Below are positions 6,797 to 12,247 of a stretch of 12,247 nt of DNA, one piece after another. This DNA is from Verrucomicrobia subdivision 3 bacterium UBA7542 (GTDB lineage: Bacteria; Verrucomicrobiota; Verrucomicrobiia; Limisphaerales; UBA11358). The translations under genes were made by a program, and so were the position numbers. Positions within the stretch are counted from its first letter, which is position 1; each line of letters begins with the position of its first letter. A model generated the notes under the pieces. That model saw only the letters and a list, made by a program, of their open reading frames with translations. It was not told the DNA's origin and did not search any database. The stretch is taken from NCBI GenBank assembly GCA_002479245.1, contig DLMG01000201.1, positions 15,824 through 28,070 on the forward strand. Direction: 5' to 3'.

Positions 6797-8074
6797 ATGA
6801 AGCGTTGGCAATTCATCGCAATGGCAGGACTGCTTCTGGGCGCGGCAACAATTCCAGCCGCACAGGTGGGGCTGATCAAAATTGACGGCGCCATCGGTCC
6901 GGCCACGGAGAGCTATATCGCCCGCGCCATCAATGAAGCCGCGGTGCAGAACGACGAGTGCCTCATCATTCAACTCGACACCCCCGGCGGCCTGCTCGAA
7001 TCCACCAAACTAATCGTCCAGACGTTTTACGCCTCCAAAGTGCCGACCGTGGTCTATGTCGCGCCGTCCGGCGCGAGCGCGGGGAGCGCGGGTGTTTTCA
7101 TCACTCTGGCCGCCGATGTGGCCGCGATGGCGCCCAACACCAGCATCGGCGCGGCCCATCCGGTCGAGATCGGCACCACTGGCAGCGTGGAAAAGACCGA
7201 TGACGTGATGAAGCAAAAAATCGAGAACTACGCCTCCAGCTTCATCGAAACCATCGCGGACAAACGGCACCGCAACGTCGAATGGGCCAAATCCGCCGTC
7301 ACTGAAAGCAAGGCGACGACTGCGGAGAAAGCGCTGGATATCGGCGTCATTGATCTCATCGCGGATGACATGCCGGATTTGCTCAAACAACTCGACGGAC
7401 GCGAAATCGGCGACAAATCGCTCCACACCGCGAATGCCCCGGTCGTTGAAATCCCCATGAACCCTTGGGAGCGATTTTCCCAACTGTTCCTGCGGCCGGA
7501 AGTCATGTTCATCCTGATGTTGCTGGTGATTTACGGGATTATCGGCGAGCTAAGCAGTCCCGGGGCGATCCTGCCGGGCATTGTGGGGGCGATTGCGCTG
7601 ATCCTGGTGCTTTACATGTCGTCCATCCTGCCGGTCAACGTCACCGGGTTGGTCTTGATCGGGCTGGCGATCGGGTTGTTCATCGTGGACGTTTTTTCAC
7701 CGACCCACGGCATATTGACGGCCGGCGGCATTGTGGCCTTTTTCCTCGGCGCGATGATGCTGTTCAGTCACGCCGCGCCGGGTTTTGGATTGCCGCTGTC
7801 CTGGATCATTCCGGCGACGGTTGTCACGGCGGCGTTTTTTGTGTTTGTGGTCGGCAAGGGCATTCGCGCGCAGTTCATGCCCGTTCGCGCCGGCAGGGAA
7901 ACGATGCTCGGCCAGACGGTCAACGCGCTTTCCCGCATTGACTCGCAGGGCGGCAGGGTGTTTATCGAGGGCGAAACTTGGAATGCCGTGAGCGAAACGC
8001 CGGTCGAAGCCGGACAGCCTGTCGAAGTCACCGGCATCGAAGGATTGACGTTGAAAGTGAAACCAAAAAACTAA
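6797..8074 (+). CDS. nfeD: NfeD-family membrane-bound ClpP-class serine protease
   Basis: Long-form NfeD, 425 residues: a membrane protein with a ClpP-like serine protease domain that works with stomatin/slipin partners in membrane quality control (family knowledge). Residues 1-23 are a signal peptide or N-terminal anchor (FIAMAGLLLGAATIPAAQ). The protease domain spans about 24-215 with QLDTPGGLLEST (59-70), GASAGSAGVFI (92-102) carrying the candidate nucleophile Ser97, and MAPNTSIGAAHPV (111-123). The family's Ser-Lys dyad lysine is probably Lys141, possibly Lys139. Hydrophobic helices follow at about 236-252, 258-280, 283-299, 304-325 and 336-353. The C-terminal OB-fold (370-424, GQTVNALSRI ... 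GGRVFIEGETW) is complete. ATG 6797 has GGGAAAG just upstream. An open extension overlapping trpE is antisense-like noise in another frame. The slipin gene follows 12 bases later. Confidence 0.95.
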   Translation: MKRWQFIAMAGLLLGAATIPAAQVGLIKIDGAIGPATESYIARAINEAAVQNDECLIIQLDTPGGLLESTKLIVQTFYASKVPTVVYVAPSGASAGSAGVFITLAADVAAMAPNTSIGAAHPVEIGTTGSVEKTDDVMKQKIENYASSFIETIADKRHRNVEWAKSAVTESKATTAEKALDIGVIDLIADDMPDLLKQLDGREIGDKSLHTANAPVVEIPMNPWERFSQLFLRPEVMFILMLLVIYGIIGELSSPGAILPGIVGAIALILVLYMSSILPVNVTGLVLIGLAIGLFIVDVFSPTHGILTAGGIVAFFLGAMMLFSHAAPGFGLPLSWIIPATVVTAAFFVFVVGKGIRAQFMPVRAGRETMLGQTVNALSRIDSQGGRVFIEGETWNAVSETPVEAGQPVEVTGIEGLTLKVKPKN

Positions 8075-8080
8075 CGGAGA
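8075..8080 (+). promoter_or_regulatory. Ribosome binding site of the slipin gene
   Basis: CGGAGA lies 6 bases before the ATG at 8087, inside the 12-base gap after nfeD. It is one of the few clear Shine-Dalgarno sites in the window and fixes the slipin start. Confidence 0.6.
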
Positions 8081-8086
8081 AAAATT

Positions 8087-8869
8087 ATGGAACAACTCAT
8101 CGGTGGACTGATTAAATTATTTGGCGCGCTCGGCCCAGTCGTGGTCATCCTTGTCATCCTGGCAATTATCATATTGCCGCAGGCGCTGCGCATTTTGCGC
8201 GAATATGAGCGCGGCGTCATTTTCCGGCTCGGCAAACTGGTCGGCGCCAAGGGGCCGGGACTGATTTTCCTCATTCCCGTCGTAGACAAGATGGTGCGAA
8301 TGGATCTGCGCGTTGTGACCATTGACGTTTCCAAGCAGGAAATCATGACCAAGGACAACGTGCCGGCCACGGTGGACGCCGTGGTTTATTTCCGCGTCGT
8401 CAATCCAATGGACGCCGTGGTGAAGGTGGAGAATTTCTGGAAAGCGACTTCGCTTATCTCGCAGACGACGTTGCGCAGCGTGCTGGGGCAGTCGCCGTTG
8501 GACGACCTGCTTTCGCAACGCGACATCATCAACCAGAAGTTGCAGGAAATCATTGATCGCCAGACCGAACCGTGGGGCATCAAAGTCACGGCGGTGGAGG
8601 TGAAGGACGTGGCGTTGCCCGACAGCATGAAGCGTGCAATGGCCAAACAGGCCGAGGCCGAACGCGAACGCCGCGCGAAGATTGTGAACGCCGAAGGCGA
8701 ATTCCAAGCCGCCGAGAAAATGGTGCAGGCCGCCTCCTTGATCAGTAAGGAGCCGATTGCACTGCAATTGCGCTATCTCCAGACCATGCGCGAGATGGCC
8801 AGCGAACACAACACGACCACGTTCCTGCCGCTGCCGATAGATTTGTTCAGCGCGTTTTTGAAGAAATAA
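8087..8869 (+). CDS. Slipin / stomatin-like SPFH-domain protein
   Basis: A 260-residue membrane scaffold protein that oligomerises in the inner membrane and is the usual partner and substrate of NfeD. One N-terminal hydrophobic hairpin or helix (14-33, GALGPVVVILVILAIIILPQ) is followed by the SPFH/Band 7 domain (about 36-190): EYERGVIFRLGKL (39-51), GPGLIFLIPVVDK (56-68), RMDLRVVTIDV (71-81), ATSLISQTTLRSVLGQSPLD (120-139) and GIKVTAVEVKDVALPDSMKR (164-183). A charged Ala/Glu-rich coiled coil (184-225) and the short hydrophobic C-terminal motif TFLPLPIDLFSAF (245-257) complete the stomatin pattern. Length is normal for bacterial slipins. It forms an operon with nfeD. Confidence 0.95.
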   Translation: MEQLIGGLIKLFGALGPVVVILVILAIIILPQALRILREYERGVIFRLGKLVGAKGPGLIFLIPVVDKMVRMDLRVVTIDVSKQEIMTKDNVPATVDAVVYFRVVNPMDAVVKVENFWKATSLISQTTLRSVLGQSPLDDLLSQRDIINQKLQEIIDRQTEPWGIKVTAVEVKDVALPDSMKRAMAKQAEAERERRAKIVNAEGEFQAAEKMVQAASLISKEPIALQLRYLQTMREMASEHNTTTFLPLPIDLFSAFLKK

Positions 8870-8872
8870 AAG

Positions 8873-8889
8873 GGCGAAGCCGATTCGCC
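8873..8889. terminator. Short hairpin just after the slipin stop, possible weak terminator
   Basis: GGCGAA (8873-8878), loop GCCGA, TTCGCC (8884-8889) pair perfectly, starting 3 bases after the stop, with one more G-T pair outside. There is no T run, so intrinsic termination is doubtful. It may simply be an mRNA 3'-end stabiliser. Confidence 0.3.
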
Positions 8890-8897
8890 TGACCAAG

Positions 8898-8941
8898 CAC
8901 GCCTGCAAGCGCCGGCAAAACAAATAAACGTCGCAGGCGTG
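8898..8941. repeat. 9-bp inverted repeat downstream of slipin
   Basis: CACGCCTGC (8898-8906) and GCAGGCGTG (8933-8941) are exact inverted copies separated by 26 bases, of which the second part is A-rich. No T tract. Function unknown. Confidence 0.45.
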
Positions 8942-8968
8942 GCATCTTTGAAGAATGTGGGAGCAAAA

Positions 8969-8994
8969 ATGCCCAAGCTCCATCGGAGCGGCAT
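8969..8994. repeat. Palindromic repeat unit (GCTCC-ATC-GGAGC core)
   Basis: ATGCC-CAA-GCTCC (8969-8981), loop ATC, GGAGC-GGCAT (8985-8994) folds as a 10-bp stem with a 3-base bulge. It resembles, from memory, the short GGAGCGACAT-type intergenic palindromes dispersed in Verrucomicrobia and Planctomycetes genomes; this recollection is not verified here. Confidence 0.5.
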
Positions 8995-9007
8995 AAAGGT
9001 AGATGTC

Positions 9008-9033
9008 GCGCACAAGATAAGAAAATTGTGCGC
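9008..9033. repeat. Perfect 8-bp inverted repeat upstream of tcmP
   Basis: GCGCACAA (9008-9015) and TTGTGCGC (9026-9033) are exact inverted copies around a 10-base purine-rich loop. It lies 51 bases before the tcmP start, so it could be an operator or leader hairpin, or the end of the repeat cluster. No choice can be made from sequence alone. Confidence 0.5.
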
Positions 9034-9083
9034 ATACAAAATGAATTTTTCTTGATCCTTCCTGTTATATCGGTGGCGGGTTT

Positions 9084-10358
9084 ATGAACGCATTCGAGTG
9101 GACAGATTGGAATTCCGGCAAACTTCCAGAATTGGAACGTCACAGCGAAGCCAAGCTCAATGTCCTTCGCAATTACGTTACGGATTATATCTGTATTTTG
9201 TGCTCTGACAGCTACGGTCGCGATGCATTCAGAATTACAATGGTTGACGGCTTCGCGGGAGGTGGGGCATATCGTGATGGCAAGTTTGGTTCTCCTTTTG
9301 TATTCCTCGAAGCCGTTGCGGCCGCAGATTCAAAGATAAATGCTAACCGCCACAAGCCGCTTTTAATTGATTGCCATTATTATTTTGTCGAGGAAAAACG
9401 AGAGGCATTTGAATGCCTTCAGGCGCAGTTGCAGCATTCGATTTACAAAAATCAGATTGGGAAAACGATTTTTTTGAAGCACGGCAGCTTTCACCAATGC
9501 CAAACGCAGATTGTCGCCGAAACAAAGGCCCGTTTTATACGGGGCGGTTCACGAGCGATTTTTTTCTTAGACCAATGCGGTTACACAGATGTGCATCCGC
9601 GGATGCTGAATTCGATTTCAACCGAACTTAATAACAAGGCCGAATTTATCATCAACTTCGCCGTCAATTGGTTAATCGATTTTGTGAGCAATACAGATCA
9701 GTTTCGGCAAATGCTCAAAAGCTTAGGCCTTGATTCAGAGTTATCAGTTGAGCAACTCATTCGTGTGAAGGAAAAATCCGGCTCAGACTGGCGATATGTA
9801 ATCGAAGCAATGATTGGTCCGGCGTTTAGAAAAGCTGCCGGAGCACAATTCTTTTCACCTTTCTATATCGCTCCCATTGATAATCACCGTGGTTATTGGC
9901 TTTTGCATTTGGCTCCACACATTCGCGCGCGTTCAGCGATGCTCGATGTGTACTGGCGTAATGCGAACGGACACCGACACTTTGGCCACCTTGGGCTGAA
10001 CATGTTGTCGTACAAACCGGATGCAAAACAAGAAGGTTACTTGGATGGTTTCGCATTTGATGGTTTCACCAAGAACGCGGCAATGGAACTATTGAAAACC
10101 GACTTCGCCCGTGTCATTCGCGACAGTCACACAGAAGGCATTTCATTTCGCAATTTCGCCACGAAATACTGCAATCAGACAATCGCCAATGAATCCCTAA
10201 TCGCAGAAACCATTAAAGAACTCTCACGCGCCGGAGAAATCATCATCCTTGGACCGAAGGGAAGTCCGAAACGCAGTGAGGCCATCGGAGCAAATGATAT
10301 TGTTCTTCCGTGTAATCAACTCTTTTTTGAAACGTTGAGGGCCGGCAGAGAACAATAA
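9084..10358 (+). CDS. tcmP: Three-Cys-motif partner protein, TcmP family
   Basis: A 424-residue protein matching the TcmP pattern. The biochemical role is not known; families of this type are found next to a protein with a three-cysteine (radical-SAM-like) motif, which is the case here. Residues 17-38 are a helix of the HSEAKLNVLRNYV type. MVDGFAGGGAYRDGKFGSPF (53-72) is a D-x-F-x-G-x-G nucleotide- or SAM-binding-like loop as in methyltransferase motif I. IFFLDQCGYTDVHP (159-172) corresponds to the family's DPFG-like element. YWLLHLAPHIRARSAMLDVYW (271-291) matches the conserved Y-x-L....H motif. Residues 345-415 look like a winged helix (FRNFATKYCNQTIANESLI). The start has GGTGGCGGG upstream. 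One 60-base stretch (9361-9420) is only 33 percent GC, far below its neighbours, which suggests transfer. It lies 44 bases upstream of the radical SAM gene. Confidence 0.8.
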   Translation: MNAFEWTDWNSGKLPELERHSEAKLNVLRNYVTDYICILCSDSYGRDAFRITMVDGFAGGGAYRDGKFGSPFVFLEAVAAADSKINANRHKPLLIDCHYYFVEEKREAFECLQAQLQHSIYKNQIGKTIFLKHGSFHQCQTQIVAETKARFIRGGSRAIFFLDQCGYTDVHPRMLNSISTELNNKAEFIINFAVNWLIDFVSNTDQFRQMLKSLGLDSELSVEQLIRVKEKSGSDWRYVIEAMIGPAFRKAAGAQFFSPFYIAPIDNHRGYWLLHLAPHIRARSAMLDVYWRNANGHRHFGHLGLNMLSYKPDAKQEGYLDGFAFDGFTKNAAMELLKTDFARVIRDSHTEGISFRNFATKYCNQTIANESLIAETIKELSRAGEIIILGPKGSPKRSEAIGANDIVLPCNQLFFETLRAGREQ

Positions 10359-10402
10359 AGAGGATTTTTGTTTGCGTTTGTGCCAATTTCTTTGGTGTTA
10401 AC

Positions 10403-11497
10403 ATGACTGAGCTAATAACCATCGAAGCAACGCCGAAATTTGTTTCTCCAGAAACAAGTTTCGAACTTGTTGACATGTGGCAGTCCCCGGCGGTGATTGC
10501 CGAAAACAATTTCATTTACAAAAGCCTGTCGAATTGGGCGTTCAACGTCGCGGTCGGGTGCTCGCACGCCTGCCGGTTTTGTTACGTGCCCAGTGCGGCC
10601 ACGATCAAGCAAGGGCCGAAGCTGGCGGAATACGGCGTCAAGGATCCGGACGCCGAGTGGGGCGATTACCTTTTGCTCCGTCCGTGGGATGAACAGAAGT
10701 TCCTTGCTTCACTGCGCGCCGCCGAGAACACGCCCCGCAAGCAACTCAAGCCCGATGGCAATCGCGCGGTGATTTATTGTAGCACGACCGATCCTTACCA
10801 GGTCATCCGCCATCCCGACCCGGCGCGGCAGCGGGAACTGGCCGAGCACGCACGTTTTCTCGTGCATCGTTCACTCGAACTCATCCGCGACCAATCCACC
10901 CTCAACGTCCGCGTCCTCACGCGCAGTCCTCTGGCGCGGGCGGACTTCGATTTGTTCCGCAGTTTCGGCAAACGGCTGGTCTTTGGCATGAGTCTGCCGA
11001 CGCTTCGCAACGATTTGGCCAAGGTTTATGAGCCGAAAGCGCCTGCGCCGTCGCAGCGACTGGCCACGTTGCGCGCCGCAAAGGAAGCCGGCCTGCATGT
11101 CTTTGTGGCCATGGCACCGACGTATCCCGAATGTGAGGAAACCGATTTACGCGCAACGCTGAAAGCCGTGGCTGAACTGGAACCCATCACCATTTTCCAC
11201 GAACCCATCAACATCCGAGCTGAAAACGTGTCGCGCATCGAGGCGCAGGCGGCGGACATGGGTATTCGCTTACGGACAGAAGTTTTCACCACGCGTGAAA
11301 GTTGGCAGAATTATGCGGTGGATGCGTTGCACACCGTTTCCGAAATTGCCAGGGAACTCGGCATTGAGGATCACCTGCATTTGTGGCCGGACAAATCACT
11401 TGGCAGTCAATTGCTGGCCGACCGGATGCCAAATCCAAAGAGATATTTGAGGCGGCTCGAACATTGGTGGCACCGCATCAGCGAGTGGCCGAAGTAG
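10403..11497 (+). CDS. SPL-like radical SAM protein
   Basis: A 364-residue radical SAM enzyme of the spore-photoproduct-lyase-like / Rv2578c-like group; substrate unknown. The iron-sulfur motif GCSHACRFCYVP (52-63) gives the canonical CxxxCxxC with Cys53, Cys57 and Cys60. AVIYCSTTDPYQ (122-133) follows at the second barrel strand, as is typical of this group. Then come TLNVRVLTRSPLARADFDLF (about 165-184), RLVFGMSLPT (190-199), GLHVFVAMAPTYPE (about 230-243) and ITIFHEPINIRAENV (about 258-272). The frame is intact and strongly GC-rich (10801-10860 is 70 percent GC), unlike tcmP. No good Shine-Dalgarno lies before ATG 10403. The 44-base gap to tcmP suggests co-transcription, and the cysteine motif makes it the likely three-Cys partner. 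Confidence 0.88.
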   Translation: MTELITIEATPKFVSPETSFELVDMWQSPAVIAENNFIYKSLSNWAFNVAVGCSHACRFCYVPSAATIKQGPKLAEYGVKDPDAEWGDYLLLRPWDEQKFLASLRAAENTPRKQLKPDGNRAVIYCSTTDPYQVIRHPDPARQRELAEHARFLVHRSLELIRDQSTLNVRVLTRSPLARADFDLFRSFGKRLVFGMSLPTLRNDLAKVYEPKAPAPSQRLATLRAAKEAGLHVFVAMAPTYPECEETDLRATLKAVAELEPITIFHEPINIRAENVSRIEAQAADMGIRLRTEVFTTRESWQNYAVDALHTVSEIARELGIEDHLHLWPDKSLGSQLLADRMPNPKRYLRRLEHWWHRISEWPK

Positions 11498-11537
11498 AAG
11501 ATTCTGCAAAATTTGAATAATGAATTGGGGCAAAAAA

Positions 11538-12247
11538 ATGCCGGATACCAATCAATGGAAACCTCGCGAAGACGCGAAAGAGAGGTTGTCCAAATTATTC
11601 TTCAAGCGTTGTCACGAGATTGAAGAACGGATTGTGTCGCGCGCCAAAGTGGAAAAAGAGACGCGGGTTGACAATTATGATTCCGGTCTTGGAATCGAAG
11701 ACATTTTTCGTGAGGAGCTTTCCAACTTGCTTCCCAAGCGGTATTCCGTGCGAACCGGTGTTCTAGACGACCGTTACGGCAAGACAGCCGGTGAATGTGA
11801 TGTCATTATTTTCAACGAGCAATGGTTCCCGGTTGTTCATGCAGGCGCTACAGAAGCTTCGAGGAAGTTTCATTTCCCAATTGAAGGCACATACGCAGTT
11901 GCCGAGGTCAAATCCTCGCTCGACTTCAAGAGTTTGGATGATGCGATGGGAAAACTTGTTACGTGCCATCGGCTACATCGACCCGTTACTCAAAGCGATC
12001 GAATCGTGGAAAACAGACGCGTTGATGGTTGCCCTCACAGTGTTTTGAATCCGCTTTATTCGGCGGTTGTGGCAATAGGCTTGACACCAAATATTGGCTT
12101 TGAAGATTTAATCAATCGCTTCTTCGCCATTAACAAAACACTCAAGCGCCATGAGGTTGTTCGTGCGCTATGTGTGTTTGGGAGTGGAACGGTTACATGG
12201 GGATTGCGCAATGAACGAACAAAACGGCGCGTTTTTGAATCAATGAC
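11538..12247 (+). CDS. DUF6602-like protein with a D...ExK nuclease-type signature, 5' part (runs off right edge)
   Basis: 236 codons are visible with no stop. Order of elements: a helical N-terminal region (10-45), GIEDIFREELSNLLPKRYSV (52-71), then TGVLDDRYGKTAGECDVIIF (73-92) and YAVAEVKSSLDFKSLDDAMG (119-138). Asp88 at the end of one strand and Glu123-x-Lys125 in the next strand are the spacing expected for a PD-(D/E)xK restriction-endonuclease-like core. The overall layout resembles DUF6602 proteins, whose function I do not know. Start ATG 11538 is preferred because TTGGGG lies 8 bases upstream; an in-frame ATG at 11520 would add six residues without a Shine-Dalgarno. It is 40 bases after the radical SAM gene in the same direction. 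Composition is intermediate (11641-11700 is 48 percent GC). Nuclease activity is inference. Confidence 0.72.
   Translation, partial: MPDTNQWKPREDAKERLSKLFFKRCHEIEERIVSRAKVEKETRVDNYDSGLGIEDIFREELSNLLPKRYSVRTGVLDDRYGKTAGECDVIIFNEQWFPVVHAGATEASRKFHFPIEGTYAVAEVKSSLDFKSLDDAMGKLVTCHRLHRPVTQSDRIVENRRVDGCPHSVLNPLYSAVVAIGLTPNIGFEDLINRFFAINKTLKRHEVVRALCVFGSGTVTWGLRNERTKRRVFESM

Noticed and set aside
8117..9013. Leftward open frame of about 298 codons, starting in the palindromic spacer
   Set aside because: It is antisense to the slipin gene; its first residues (YLYAAPMELG) only translate the intergenic palindrome, a typical spurious annotation of such repeats.
8873..9033. CRISPR array or att site
   Set aside because: The stems differ from each other in sequence and spacing; there are no regular direct repeats, no integrase and no tRNA gene.

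Overview
The window looks like a chromosomal piece of a moderately GC-rich, free-living Gram-negative bacterium. Verrucomicrobiota (Pedosphaera/Limisphaerales-like) is my best guess. It rests on Asn/Thr/Pro-rich tails, frequent starts without a Shine-Dalgarno, the style of the palindromic repeats, and the mix of a PilB/GspE ATPase, a stand-alone CBM48 protein, a TPR protein and an NfeD/slipin pair. No marker gene proves the phylum. There is no rRNA, tRNA, CRISPR array or transposase gene.

Left part (1-4053): the N-terminal two thirds of a GspE/PilB secretion or pilus ATPase runs leftward off the edge. It is divergent from a purU-type formyltetrahydrofolate deformylase. A 393-base non-coding stretch follows, then a 97-residue glycogen-binding-like (CBM48) protein, then a 335-base non-coding stretch with stacked palindromes, then a TPR protein that begins with GTG.

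Middle (4115-8869): hisI, a four-helix membrane protein of unknown function and trpE form a very tight cluster (1-base overlap, 3-base gap), joining histidine and tryptophan biosynthesis. trpE carries an in-frame, REPIN-like palindromic insertion that adds about 38 residues to its N-terminal domain. After 67 bases comes the classic membrane-quality pair nfeD (serine protease-like, ClpP class) and slipin/stomatin (SPFH).

Right part (8870-12247): a 214-base spacer with four successive inverted repeats separates the housekeeping genes from an accessory-looking block. This block holds a TcmP-family protein (three-Cys-motif partner) that is clearly AT-richer than its surroundings, a GC-rich SPL-like radical SAM protein with a CxxxCxxC cluster, and the start of a DUF6602-like protein with a D...ExK nuclease-type signature that is cut by the right edge. 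TcmP plus radical SAM plus a PD-(D/E)xK-like protein is the best candidate for an uncharacterised system here. The proposal is inference from gene order and motifs.
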